A stretch of 21,775 bases of DNA from Thioalkalivibrio sp. Its GTDB lineage: Bacteria > Pseudomonadota > Gammaproteobacteria > Ectothiorhodospirales > Ectothiorhodospiraceae. The DNA is taken from assembly GCA_007136145.1 (NCBI GenBank), contig SLHN01000144.1:1-21775 (forward strand), read 5' to 3'. This document shows, piece after piece, positions 7,834 through 18,300 of the stretch. A model generated the notes under the pieces. That model had not been told where the DNA came from, did not search any database, and worked only from the letters and a program-made list of their open reading frames with translations. The translations under genes were made by a program, and so were the position numbers. Position 1 is the stretch's first letter, and every line of letters begins with the position of its first letter.

Positions 7834-8934
7834 GTGTTTTTCGGAAAGGCCGGCTGTGGGCGTTCCCCGGGCCGCATTGGCCCGAAGGACGCGTTCGCCT
7901 CGGAGAGTCGCGGTTCGGGTCGGAAACAACCCCGACGGCGTTGGTTTCTGGCCGCCTTCATGCTGTTCCTGATGGTGGCGATGTTCCCGGCGGCTGCATC
8001 GTGGATCGAAGTGTCAGTCGAGGCCAAGGACGAGAACGAGGCCACGGTCGTTGGCCTCGAGAAGGCGCTGGTGCAGCTGGCGGGGTTCCATTCCTCGGCG
8101 ATCGCCGACCTCGTTTCCGAATTGCTACGTGCCGACCACTCGCCTTGGTTGCGATCGCTGGAGCGGCGAGGCGCCGATGGTTTTCTGCTGGCGTTTGACC
8201 GGTCCCGCTTGCGCACCGCGCTGGAAACATCAAAAGTCCCGGTATGGGTCGGTTCACGGCCCGCGCTGTTGGTCTGGGCCGTCATGGAACGAGGTGAACG
8301 CAGACTGCTGCTCGGTTCGGGCATGGATGAAGATGGAGTCCTCGACGCGTTGCGGCATTTCGCCTCGCGCAGGGATTTGCCGCTGCTCTTTCCTCTTGGT
8401 GACCTGCAGGACCGCAGGCAGGTCCATACCGCCGACGTGATCGGCGGCTTGGTCGAGGCTCTTGCCGAACCGAGTCGACGCTACGAACCCGATGGACTGG
8501 TCCTTTTGCACCTTGTTCCCCGAGGCGACATGTACAGGGCGCGCGCCCATGTCGCCTACCGGAACCAGGTCATTCAGTTCGAGGCACTGGCAGCCTTGCC
8601 CGACGTGGCGGCCGGCGAGGCGTTGGCGGGAGCGATCGATGCACTCGGCGCGCGCCTTGCGCGGGTAGTGGCTGGAGACGAAGCTTTGCTGCTCGGGTTC
8701 GTCGATATCGAGACCATGGCCGAGCTCCAGAGGCTGCGGGCGCGCTTGTCTGGCCTGCAGGCGATTCGCGAAGTACGGTTGAATCGTCTGCTTCCTGGCG
8801 CCGCCGTTCTTGACCTGCGTACTGGCTTGGACGCATCCTCGCTGGCCGAGGTCCTCCAGGGCGAGGGTTTCGATACGGTGGTCCGATATCAAGACCCTGA
8901 TGATGTGCGTCAGTGGTTTCGCGCACCCCGCTGA
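7834..8934 (+). CDS. DUF2066 exported protein
   Basis: This protein matches the DUF2066 family of unknown function, commonly found between purM and hda in gammaproteobacteria. A basic patch RKQPRRR followed by the hydrophobic stretch [20 protein letters not shown] forms a signal peptide, so the mature protein (from about [15 protein letters not shown]) is probably periplasmic. The start is the weak point. The frame is open from ATG 7597, and ATG 7648 has AGGGA 7 bases upstream, but those add about 75-110 residues across a REP-like hairpin. The GTG at 7834 (366 residues) is a compromise. ATG 7960 would leave too short a signal peptide. The stop lies 5 bases before the phosphatidyltransferase start, so the genes are co-transcribed. 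Confidence 0.8.
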   Translation: MFFGKAGCGRSPGRIGPKDAFASESRGSGRKQPRRRWFLAAFMLFLMVAMFPAAASWIEVSVEAKDENEATVVGLEKALVQLAGFHSSAIADLVSELLRADHSPWLRSLERRGADGFLLAFDRSRLRTALETSKVPVWVGSRPALLVWAVMERGERRLLLGSGMDEDGVLDALRHFASRRDLPLLFPLGDLQDRRQVHTADVIGGLVEALAEPSRRYEPDGLVLLHLVPRGDMYRARAHVAYRNQVIQFEALAALPDVAAGEALAGAIDALGARLARVVAGDEALLLGFVDIETMAELQRLRARLSGLQAIREVRLNRLLPGAAVLDLRTGLDASSLAEVLQGEGFDTVVRYQDPDDVRQWFRAPR

Positions 8935-8939
8935 CCGCC

Positions 8940-9521
8940 ATGAATCTCCGCCAGCTGCCCAACCTGATCACCCTGTCGCGCCTGTTCCTCACGGTACCGA
9001 TCGTCTGGTTTCTCTATCGCGGTGACTACTGGTCGGCGTTGTTGCTTCTGGCGGTTGCAGGTCTGACCGATGCGCTGGACGGATACCTGGTGCGCCGCTA
9101 TGGCTGGGCGACGCGGCTTGGCGCCTGGCTGGACCCCGCGGCGGACAAGATCCTCGTACTTGGGATCTATCTCTCAGTGACGCTGAGCGGGCTGCTTCCC
9201 ATCTGGCTGCTGGTACTGGTCGTTGGTCGCGATGTCTGGCTTTCGCTCGGTTCGCTGGCCTATCGGCACTGGGTGGGACCCTTGCAGATCGAGCCGTTGC
9301 TCATCAGCAAGATCAATACCTTTTTCCAGATCCTTCTGGTGCTGGGTGCCATCTTCAAGGTCGGGATACTGAATCTGGACCCGGTCTGGGTGCAACTGCT
9401 GATCGTGATCGTTACGTTTACCACCGTGACCAGCGGTGTCGCTTACACGGTGGTGTGGGGTCGACGAGCTTGGCGACATTTCCACGCACCAGTGGATTCC
9501 CGGATATCACCGTCGGCATGA
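8940..9521 (+). CDS. CDP-alcohol phosphatidyltransferase (PgsA-like)
   Basis: This 193-residue integral membrane enzyme belongs to the CDP-alcohol phosphatidyltransferase family, which transfers a phosphatidyl group from CDP-diacylglycerol to an alcohol such as glycerol-3-phosphate. The signature with four aspartates is intact: D44, D47-G48, R52, G61, D65 and D69. The usual Ala before the Arg is Val51. About six hydrophobic helices are visible, including LLLLAVAGL and LPIWLLVLVVG. The ATG at 8940 follows the DUF2066 stop by 5 bases. Its TGA overlaps the hda ATG, so translation of hda is coupled to it. It may be a second PgsA-type enzyme; the alcohol acceptor is not determined. Confidence 0.9.
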   Translation: MNLRQLPNLITLSRLFLTVPIVWFLYRGDYWSALLLLAVAGLTDALDGYLVRRYGWATRLGAWLDPAADKILVLGIYLSVTLSGLLPIWLLVLVVGRDVWLSLGSLAYRHWVGPLQIEPLLISKINTFFQILLVLGAIFKVGILNLDPVWVQLLIVIVTFTTVTSGVAYTVVWGRRAWRHFHAPVDSRISPSA

Positions 9522-10237
9522 AAGCCCGACAGTTGCCCCTGGACCTGCGTCTACGCGACCACTCGCGGTTCGAGACCTTCCATGCTGGTGGCAACGGCCT
9601 GGCCGCGGCAACCATCGTGGCTCTGGCCGCGGGCAGTAGCACCGAACGGCAGGTTTTCCTCCACGGGGGGGCGGGTTCGGGCAAGACGCACCTGCTGCAG
9701 GCCGCATGCCACGCGGCCTTTGCCCAGGGCCGCGCCTGTGCTTACCTGCCACTGGCCGATCTGACGGGGGAGGATGCCTTTGCCGTCCTGGAAGGGATGG
9801 AACAGCTGGAACTGCTGGTTCTCGATGACCTGCAGGCAGTCGCGGGACAGCCGGGTTGGGAACGCGCGCTATTCGATCTGATCAACCGCATGCGCGAGAG
9901 TAAGAGGCAGTTGCTGCTGGCTGCTCGCGTGGCTCCGGAAGGCCTCGGCTGCCGACTACCGGATCTGACCTCCCGGCTCGGATGGGGGCCTGTTTTCCGA
10001 CTCGAGCAGCCGGGTGAAATCGAACTCAAGACCATCCTGCAGCGGCGTGCCGCCCTGCGTGGGATCGAGTTGCAGGTATCCGTGGTGGACTACCTGCTGC
10101 GCCATGAATGCCGGGATCTGGAAACACTCCTGTGCTTGCTGGATCAGCTTGATCTGGCCGCGCTGGCCGAACAACGCCGCCTGACTATCCCCTTTATTCG
10201 GGAACAGTTGCGACACTTTTCGCTGGTGCGCGACGAA

Positions 10238-10249
<12 letters not shown>
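9518..10249 (+). CDS. hda: DnaA regulatory inactivator Hda
   Basis: Hda is a DnaA-related AAA+ protein that, bound to the DNA-loaded sliding clamp, stimulates hydrolysis of DnaA-bound ATP and so limits replication initiation (RIDA). The 243-residue protein starts with the clamp-binding motif QLPLDL (5-10). The Walker A motif GGAGSGKT spans about 50-57 and the Walker B motif LVLDD about 100-104. The box LTSRLGWGPVF carries the conserved arginine region. ATG 9518 is chosen because it overlaps the preceding stop as ATGA and places the clamp motif at the N terminus; the longer frame from 9455 overlaps the upstream gene by 67 bases. Its end overlaps the convergent DUF2069 gene by 12 bases. Confidence 0.94.
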
Positions 10250-11549
<1,300 letters not shown>

Positions 11550-11569
11550 CTTCGTCTCCGGAGGTGAGC
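11550..11569. promoter_or_regulatory. 20-base divergent start region with abutting ribosome sites
   Basis: Only 20 bases separate the arsC and acylphosphatase start codons. The palindrome CTCCGGAG (11556-11563) supplies part of the Shine-Dalgarno of both genes: GGAGGTGA (11560-11567) for the plus gene and GGAGA on the minus strand (11555-11559). Any promoters must lie inside the opposite coding sequences, so the two transcripts should overlap at their 5' ends. Confidence 0.6.
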
Positions 11570-11863
11570 ATGAACGGCAATCACTATGGTAACGAGGCCC
11601 TGCGTTGCCGGGTAACCGGACGGGTTCAGGGCGTTTTCTTCCGGGCCTCGACCCAGCGCAAGGCGCTCTCGCTGGGTATCGTCGGCCTTGCCCGTAATCT
11701 GCCCGACGGCAGCGTAGAGGTGCTGGCCGTCGGCACGGCCGGCGCGCTGTCCGAATTTCGTGCCTGGCTCGGGATCGGACCGCCCCAGGCCCGGGTCACG
11801 GCCGTCGATTGCGAGCCGGAACCGCTCCCGGATCCTCTGCCACGCGATTTCTCTATACGTTAG
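11570..11863 (+). CDS. acyP: Acylphosphatase
   Basis: Acylphosphatase hydrolyses carboxyl-phosphate bonds in small acyl phosphates. The 97-residue protein carries the family signature CRVTGRVQGVFFRAST with catalytic Arg25, and the catalytic Asn43 in ARNLPDGSVEV. These match the two diagnostic motifs of the family, and the length is typical. ATG 11570 is decided by the strong GGAGGTGA ending 2 bases upstream of it; the frame is open to 11435 but that part is antisense to arsC. It is a single-gene unit, followed by the inverted REP-like pair. Confidence 0.95.
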   Translation: MNGNHYGNEALRCRVTGRVQGVFFRASTQRKALSLGIVGLARNLPDGSVEVLAVGTAGALSEFRAWLGIGPPQARVTAVDCEPEPLPDPLPRDFSIR

Positions 11864-11880
11864 CGTGAAAGAATCCTGTA

Positions 11881-11972
11881 GGGTGCCGTGAGGCGCAGCC
11901 GAACCACACCGATACCACGCCGGCCGGCCTCCGGGTCTCGACCGGTGCAACTCGCTGCGCTCATTGGCACCC
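11881..11972. repeat. Inverted pair of REP-like hairpins (BIME-like)
   Basis: The left unit starts GGGTGCCGTGAGGCGCAGC (11881-11899). The right unit, read on the minus strand, starts GGGTGCCAATGAGCGCAGC (11972-11954). They share 7 bases at each end with 5 variable bases between. Each unit also folds on itself: GGTG with CACC on the left (11882-11910), and GGTGCAA with TTGGCACC on the right (11944-11971). Two REP-type units in opposite orientation between the convergent acylphosphatase and proS genes fit a bacterial interspersed mosaic element, possibly serving as a two-way transcript end. Confidence 0.6.
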
Positions 11973-12014
11973 CACGCCTTTCATGATCAGAGGTGGCCGC
12001 CGGCGCCATGGCAG

Positions 12015-13727
12015 TTAACGTGGTGGCGCGTCGCGCAGGAATTGGACCAGACCGGCCCTGTCGACCTTCCGGGCTTCCGGGTCGCGGCGGCCCTGGTATT
12101 CGATCAGCCCTTCGTCCAGCGCGCGTTCGCCGAGCACCAGCCGGTGGGGCAGGCCGATCAGTTCCATGTCGGCGAACATCACGCCGGGGCGGATGTCCCG
12201 GTCGTCCAGCAGGACGGCGAAGCCGGCTGCCTGGAGTTCGTCGTGCAGTTCGGCGACGGCCTCCCGCACGCGCTGCGACTTCTTCGCGCCGATCGGACAC
12301 AGGGCGATATCGAACGGCGCCAGCGCGGCGGGCCAGCGGATCCCGCGCTCGTCGTGATTCTGCTCGATCGCGGCGGCGACGACCCGGGATACACCGATTC
12401 CGTAGCAGCCCATGGTCAGCACGCGTTCGCGCCCCGACTCGTCCAATACGTTGGCGTTCAGGGCGCGGCTGTATTTCTCGCCGAGCTGGAAGATGTGTCC
12501 CACCTCGATACCACGGCGGATCTCGATTGGGCCCGAGCCATCGGGCGCCTGTTCGCCGGCGGTGATGTTGCGCAGGTCCGCCGTTTCGGGCAGTGGCAGA
12601 TCCCGGTTCCAGTTGACCCCGGTCAGGTGAAAGCCGTCCTCGTTCGCACCGGTGGCGAAGTCGGCCAGTTCCGCAACCGCCTGGTCGGCGACGAGCGGCA
12701 GCGGACAGTCCAGTGGTCCGAGAGAGCCGGTGCCGGCGCCGATCGCGGCGCGGATCTCGGCATCCCCGGCCATGCGCAGCGGTGTCGCGATCCAGGGGTG
12801 CTTCTCGGCCTTCACGGCATTCAGATCGTGGTCTCCGCGCAGCAGCACCGCGACCAGTGACGCGTCGATATCCGCGCTGGCTTCGAGTATCAGTGTCTTC
12901 AGGGTCCGCGATGCCGGGATACCGAGGAAGGACGCGAGTTCGGCGATACTGTGGACGCCCGGGGTTGCCACCCTCGTCATTGCCTCGGCCGGCGGCGGGG
13001 CCGCGGAGGGCTTCGGCGTGGGGGCCAACTCGACGTTGGCCGCGTAGCCCCCGACCGAGAAGGCGATGCTGTCCTCGCCCGAGTCCGCGAGCACGTGAAA
13101 CTCGTGCGAGGCGCTGCCGCCGATCGATCCCGTATCGGCCTCTACCGCCCGGAACTCCAGGCCGCAGCGATGGAAGATCCGGGTGTACGCCGCATGCATG
13201 GCCTCGTAGGTGGCCTGCAGGCTCTCGGGCTCGAGATGGAACGAGTAGGCGTCCTTCATCAGGAATTCCCGAGCACGCATGATGCCAAAGCGCGGCCGGC
13301 GCTCGTCGCGGAACTTGGTCTGGATCTGGTAGTAGTTGACGGGCAGTTGCTTGTAGCTGCGGATCTCGCGCCGGACGAGATCGGTAATGACTTCCTCGTG
13401 CGTGGGTCCGAAGCAGAATTCGCGCTGGTGGCGATCCTGCAGTCGCAGCAGTTCGGCGCCGTATTGCTCCCAGCGCCCCGATTCCTGCCAGAGTTCAGCC
13501 GGTTGGACGGCCGGCATCAGCAGTTCCAGCGCACCGGCCCGGTCCATCTCCTCGCGCACGATGTTCTCGACCCGGCGCAGCACCCGCAGGCCCAGTGGCA
13601 GCCATGTGTACAGGCCGGATGCGAGGCGGCGAATGTACCCCGCCCGCAGCAGCAATTGGTGACTGATGACCTCGGCTTCCGCCGGGGTCTCCTTCAGGGT
13701 GTTCAGGGGAAACTGCGAGACGCGCAT
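12015..13727 (-). CDS. proS: Prolyl-tRNA synthetase, bacterial type
   Basis: ProRS charges tRNA-Pro with proline. The 570-residue length and architecture are those of the bacterial type with an inserted editing domain. Class II motif 1 lies in the N-terminal region around [19 protein letters not shown]. Motif 2 is [25 protein letters not shown]. The INS editing domain occupies about residues 225-405. Motif 3 is [13 protein letters not shown], and the anticodon-binding domain fills the last 110 residues (from about [11 protein letters not shown]). The ATG at 13727 has AGGAAA about 9 bases upstream. It lies 60 bases downstream of the tautomerase gene and converges on acylphosphatase across the REP pair. 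Confidence 0.98.
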   Translation of the reverse strand: MRVSQFPLNTLKETPAEAEVISHQLLLRAGYIRRLASGLYTWLPLGLRVLRRVENIVREEMDRAGALELLMPAVQPAELWQESGRWEQYGAELLRLQDRHQREFCFGPTHEEVITDLVRREIRSYKQLPVNYYQIQTKFRDERRPRFGIMRAREFLMKDAYSFHLEPESLQATYEAMHAAYTRIFHRCGLEFRAVEADTGSIGGSASHEFHVLADSGEDSIAFSVGGYAANVELAPTPKPSAAPPPAEAMTRVATPGVHSIAELASFLGIPASRTLKTLILEASADIDASLVAVLLRGDHDLNAVKAEKHPWIATPLRMAGDAEIRAAIGAGTGSLGPLDCPLPLVADQAVAELADFATGANEDGFHLTGVNWNRDLPLPETADLRNITAGEQAPDGSGPIEIRRGIEVGHIFQLGEKYSRALNANVLDESGRERVLTMGCYGIGVSRVVAAAIEQNHDERGIRWPAALAPFDIALCPIGAKKSQRVREAVAELHDELQAAGFAVLLDDRDIRPGVMFADMELIGLPHRLVLGERALDEGLIEYQGRRDPEARKVDRAGLVQFLRDAPPR

Positions 13728-13764
13728 GAGGTTCGTTTCCTGGATGAATCGCTGGGATGCGCTC

Positions 13765-13783
13765 CGCCCTCGGGGGCAGGGCG
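13765..13783 (-). other. GC hairpin between tautomerase gene and proS
   Basis: CGCCCT (13765-13770) and AGGGCG (13778-13783) form a perfect 6-bp stem with a 7-base loop, in the 60-base gap just 5 bases past the tautomerase stop on the minus strand. No T tract follows, so it may be a weak or Rho-assisted terminator or an mRNA 3' stabiliser ahead of proS. Confidence 0.35.
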
Positions 13784-13787
13784 TGGT

Positions 13788-14129
13788 TCAGAAGGTCGAG
13801 CCGTTCCAGCCCCAGAACTTCCGTGGGGCGTCGCTGAATTCGATGTAGACGCGTTCGGCTGGGATGCCCAGCATTTCGTCGAGCCGGGCGCAGAGAGCCC
13901 CCGAGAGTTCGCCGGTCTTCGCCTCGGGCAACCCGATGCTTTTGAGCTCGCAGTAGGCGAGGGGATCGGTAGTGCCGGCGAAGCGCATGGCCGGGTTATG
14001 CTGAAGCCGCACCATTACGTAACCCTCGGGCTTGCCGAGCCATTGGGCGACGGCTGCGGACAGTTCGGCGGTCAGGAGGCCGGTGTTCGCGGGCAGGGAG
14101 GTATTGGTCTCGATGCTTAGCAGGGGCAT
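13788..14129 (-). CDS. MIF / phenylpyruvate tautomerase homologue
   Basis: This 113-residue protein resembles macrophage migration inhibitory factor along its whole length. The start MPLLSIETN puts the catalytic proline at position 1 after Met removal. Lys33 in LGKPEGY aligns with catalytic Lys32 of MIF, and Ile65 in KSIG with Ile64. The C-terminal GWNGSTF closely copies the GWNNSTF of animal MIF. Of the CxxC pair of human MIF only the second cysteine (C60) remains. The position of Asn97 is a glutamate. The likely activity is tautomerisation of phenylpyruvate or a similar keto-enol substrate in the cytoplasm; the physiological substrate is unknown. ATG 14129 is preferred over 14165 on family length, but no clear ribosome site is seen. 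Confidence 0.9.
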   Translation of the reverse strand: MPLLSIETNTSLPANTGLLTAELSAAVAQWLGKPEGYVMVRLQHNPAMRFAGTTDPLAYCELKSIGLPEAKTGELSGALCARLDEMLGIPAERVYIEFSDAPRKFWGWNGSTF

Positions 14130-14332
14130 GGGCCGACATCCGTTATTCGGGGTTCGCCGCTGCATCTTATCAGCTTGGTGGGCCTGCCAGCAGCACCACG
14201 ATGACGCAGAGTTGCACTACACTAATTTGTTCAGGGGAAAGAACTTCATTAAAGATGATTTCTGTATATTAGAGAGATCTAATATTATGGGTCCTTGCGA
14301 GCCCGTACACGCACATTCCTGGGGACTGGATG
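14130..14332. promoter_or_regulatory. AT-rich divergent control region
   Basis: This 200-base gap separates the tautomerase and RND efflux genes, which are transcribed apart. From about 14212 to 14290 it is markedly AT-rich against the GC-rich surroundings, as expected for promoters. TATATT (14265-14270) and TAATAT (14280-14285) are possible plus-strand -10 boxes overlapping the palindrome described separately. No confident -35 box was found. I see no gene in it. Confidence 0.5.
14266..14285. promoter_or_regulatory. Palindromic operator candidate upstream of RND operon
   Basis: ATATTAGA (14266-14273) and TCTAATAT (14278-14285) are perfect 8-base inverted arms around GAGA. The site overlaps the most likely -10 region and lies about 48 bases before the adaptor start. 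Such palindromes are typical binding sites for dimeric repressors (TetR, MarR families) that control efflux pumps. No regulator gene is present in the window. Confidence 0.5.
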
Positions 14333-15388
14333 ATGAAGCTTGAATGGATGAAGGGGGCCGCGCTGTCGGTCGCGTTGCTGCTGATCACGCCGCTGGCGAT
14401 GGCCTCGGATCTGCCGTTTCTGACCGCCACGGTCGAGCGGCAGGCGTTGATGCAGGAGCGGATCGTCGACGGCCGGGTCGAGGCCGTGCAGCGATCGACG
14501 ATTTCCGCACAGACGTCCGGGCGCGTCGTCGAAGTTTTCTACGACGTCGACGACTTTGTCGAGCAGGGTGCGGTGGTGCTGCGCCTGAGCGACTCCGAGC
14601 AGCAGGCAAGAGTGCGGTCGGCCGAGGGCAACTTGCAGGAGGCCCGGGCGCGTGCGACCGAGGCGCGGTCCGAATTCGACCGGATCGAGAGCATCTTTGC
14701 GGAGCGGTTGGTGTCCGAGGCCGAATTCGATCGTGCGCGCGCCGCGCGGGATTCGGCACAGGCCCGTCTGGAGTCGGCAAGGGCCGCCCTCGAGGAGGCG
14801 CGGGAACAGCTCGGCTATACCACGGTGGTCGCCCCCTATCCCGGGATAGTGACCGAGCGTCACGTCGAGGTCGGCGAGTCGGTGAGCCCGGGTTCGCCGC
14901 TGGTGACCGGAATCAGCCTGGAGCAGTTGCGGGTGGAAATCAACGTGCCGCAGCAGTTGATCGGAAACCTGCGCCGGCATCGGGAGGCGCAGGTGATCCT
15001 GGATACCGGCGAGAGAATCGCCGCCGAGAGCCTGACGATCTTTCCCTATGCCGATCCTGCCTCGAACACCTTCCGTGTACGCGTGAATCTGCCGGAATTA
15101 CCCGAGGATGCGGGGTTGTTTCCCGGTATGTTCGTGAAAACGGCGATCAAGCTGGGCGAGGATCAACGCCTGGTGGTGCCGTCCGAGGCGGTCGTCTTCC
15201 GCAGCGAGGTGGTCGCGGTCTACGTGATCGATCACGACAGGCGCATCGGTTTTCGCCAGATCCGGGTCGGCCGGGAGCTTCCGGAGGGCTTCGAGGTGCT
15301 GGCCGGGTTGCGCCAGGGTGAGCGCGTAGCGCTCGATCCGGTGCATGCCGGGATCTTCCTGAAGGAAAGCCAGCAGGTGTCCCGATGA
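14333..15388 (+). CDS. RND efflux periplasmic adaptor subunit
   Basis: This membrane fusion protein links an inner-membrane RND pump to an outer-membrane channel. It is 351 residues. A Sec signal peptide (about 1-25, ending AMAS) has no lipobox cysteine. The first lipoyl half (about 44-86, GRVEAVQRSTISAQTSGRVV) and second half (about 163-195, TTVVAPYPGIVTERHVEVGE) flank an alpha-helical coiled-coil hairpin (about 87-160) rich in Ala, Arg and Glu. Beta-barrel and membrane-proximal domains follow. ATG 14333 is preferred over 14330 because GGGGA at 14321-14325 then has a 7-base spacing. The stop overlaps the permease start as ATGA. The transported substrate cannot be inferred. Confidence 0.93.
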   Translation: MKLEWMKGAALSVALLLITPLAMASDLPFLTATVERQALMQERIVDGRVEAVQRSTISAQTSGRVVEVFYDVDDFVEQGAVVLRLSDSEQQARVRSAEGNLQEARARATEARSEFDRIESIFAERLVSEAEFDRARAARDSAQARLESARAALEEAREQLGYTTVVAPYPGIVTERHVEVGESVSPGSPLVTGISLEQLRVEINVPQQLIGNLRRHREAQVILDTGERIAAESLTIFPYADPASNTFRVRVNLPELPEDAGLFPGMFVKTAIKLGEDQRLVVPSEAVVFRSEVVAVYVIDHDRRIGFRQIRVGRELPEGFEVLAGLRQGERVALDPVHAGIFLKESQQVSR

Positions 15389-18300
15389 GCGAGGAGGCAA
15401 AGTCCCAGGGGGATCAGCCGATGGGGATTTCGGGCCGGATCGCGGAAAAATTCCTGACCACGCAGATCACTCCGTTGCTGGCGCTGGTGGGCCTGCTGCT
15501 GGGCGCGTTCGCGATCATGATCACGCCGCGCGAGGAAGAGCCGCAGATCAACGTGACGATCGCCGATGTGTTCATCCCGTTCCACGGCGCAACCGCGGAG
15601 GAGGTCTCGCAACTGGTCGCGACGCCAGCCGAACAGGTGCTCTCCGAAATCGAGGGGATCGACGACATCTATTCGACCTCGCAACCGAACATGGCCAAGA
15701 TCACGGTGCAGTTCAAGGTCGGGGAGAACCGCACCGATGCACTGGTGAGGTTGTACACGCAGGTGTTCTCGAACCAGGATTGGCTGCCCCAGAATCTCGG
15801 CGTCGGTGAGCCACTGATCAAGCCGATGGGTATCGACGACGTACCCATTGTTACCGTGACGCTCTGGACCGAGGACGAAACCCGCGGTGGCCACGATCTG
15901 TCCGCGGTGGCGCATGCGATCGAGTCCGAACTCAAGCGCGTGCCGGGAACCCGCGACATTTACACCGTCGGCGGCCCGGATCACGTGGTGCATGTCCGGT
16001 TCCGTCCCGAAGCGCTGGCCGGGCACAATCTGTCGGTCGGTGATCTGCGCAACGCGTTGCAGGCGAGCAATTTCAGCCGCGACGCAGGGGTCCTGTATCG
16101 CGACAATAACGAGGTATTGGTGCAGGCGGGTGACTTCATCACGCGCCCGCAGGATTTTGCCGCACTGGTCGTCGGAATGAATGATGGCCGGCCGGTCTAT
16201 CTCTCCGATGTCGCGGAGGTCGTGCAGGGCCCGGGATACGCCACCCAGCGCGTGAGCTTTGGCTTCGGGGCTGCTTCGGACAGGGAGGCCCACTTTGGCG
16301 AGATGCACCCTGCGGTTACGGTGGCGATCGCGAAACAACCGGGCACCAATGCGGTGGATATCGCGAACTCCCTGGAGCAGCGGCTGGAGCAACTCCGGGG
16401 GACCTACATCCCCGATGGTGTCGAGGTGAATATCACCCGCAATTACGGCGCGACCGCGGATTACAAGGCCAAGACACTGATCACGAAGCTCATTTTCGCC
16501 ACCAGTTCGGTAGTGATTCTGGTCTGGATCGCGCTCGGCTGGCGCGAGGCCTTCATTGTCGGTACCGCGGTGGTGATCACGCTGGCGATCACGCTGTTCG
16601 CGTCCTGGGCCTGGGGTTTCACGCTGAACCGGGTCTCGCTGTTCGCGCTGATCTTTTCGATCGGGATCCTGGTCGATGACGCGATCGTGGTGGTCGAGAA
16701 CATCCATCGCCATATGAGCATGGGCCGGAAGAAGTTCCTGGAGGCGATCCCGGAGGCGGTCGACGAGGTCGGCGGGCCGACCATTCTCGCCACCTTCACG
16801 GTGATTGCGGCGCTGCTGCCGATGGCCTTCGTCACTGGCCTGATGGGGCCATACATGAGTCCGATTCCCATCAACGCCAGCCTGGGGATGATCATCTCGC
16901 TGGCGGTCGCCTTCGTCGTCACTCCTTGGCTGACGTACAAGGTGCTGCGGCGTCATGCCGAGCGCCACGAGCAGGCGATTCTGGCCGGGAACGAGGAGCA
17001 CAGCGCCGAAACCGCTTCGAAGCAGTTGATGCGGATCTTCAACCTGATCCTGCGGCCGTTTCTCGGCACGACCGCCAAGGCGAAGGTCGCGCGCCTGGCG
17101 ATGTTCGTCGGTACCCTGGTCCTGATTCTTGGCTCGGTATCGCTGGTGTACTTCCAGGTCGTGGTTCTCAAGATGCTGCCATTCGACGACAAAGGGGAGT
17201 TCCAGGTGGTGCTGGACATGCCCGAGGGCACGAGCCTCGAGCACACCAAGCAGGTGTTGTCCGAGATGGGTGACTACATCAAGGGAATCCCCGAGGTGAC
17301 CGACGTCCAGATCTACGCGGGCACCGCGGCGCCGATCAATTTCAATGGCCTGGTGCGCCAGTATTACCTGCGCGAAGGATCGAACGTCGGCGACATCCAG
17401 GTCAATCTGACCGCCGCGGCCGACCGCAAGCGCAAGAGTCACGATATCGCGCTGGCTGCCCGGCCCGAGATCAATGCCATCGCCGATCGCCACGGTGCCC
17501 GCGTCAAGGTGGTCGAGGTACCGCCGGGGCCGCCGGTGATGTCGCCGATCGTCGCCGAGATCTACGGCCCGGACTACGCGGGCCAGATCGAGATCGCGAA
17601 AAAGGTGCGCGAGGTCTTCGAGAACACCCGCTATATCACGGATATCGATGATTCGGTCGAGTATCCGGGGCCGAAGTACATCCTGCGGGTCGATCGTGAG
17701 CGCGCGGCGCGCCTGGGGGTGTCGCAGCAGGCGGTGGTCAGTGCCGTGACCACGGCGCTTTCCGGCGAGGACGTGACCTTCCTCTACGGCACCAACGTGA
17801 AATACGCGGTGCCGGTACGTCTGCAATTCGAGGAAGCCGATCTCGCAAGTCTCGACGCGGTCATGGGTCTGCATGTGCGGGCGCAGAATGGCACGCTGGT
17901 CCCGATTTCCGAGGTCGTGAACGTGGTCGATACCACGCGCGAGCATTCGATTCACCACAAGAACCTGTTGCCGGTGGTGTACGTGGTCGGCGACCAGGCG
18001 GGCGGTGTGGACAGCCCGCTGTACGGCATGTTCGAGTTGTTCGCGCAGTTGCGCGAGATGCCGATGGCTTTCGGTGAGCCGCTGACGCAGTTGTTCATTG
18101 CCCAGCCCGACAACCCCTACAACTTCAGCCTGAAGTGGGACGGCGAGTGGCAGGTCACCTACGAAACCTTCCGCGACATGGGGATCGCGTACTCGGTCGG
18201 GCTGTTGCTGATCTACCTGCTGGTCGTGGTGCAGTTTCGCTCGTACATGGTGCCGTTGATCATCATGGCGCCGATCCCGTTGACGGTGATCGGCGTGATG

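Noticed and set aside
14032..14343. A 103-codon plus-strand frame spanning the tautomerase start and the AT-rich control region
   Set aside because: It overlaps the conserved tautomerase gene on the other strand and the promoter region, and its product resembles nothing recognisable.
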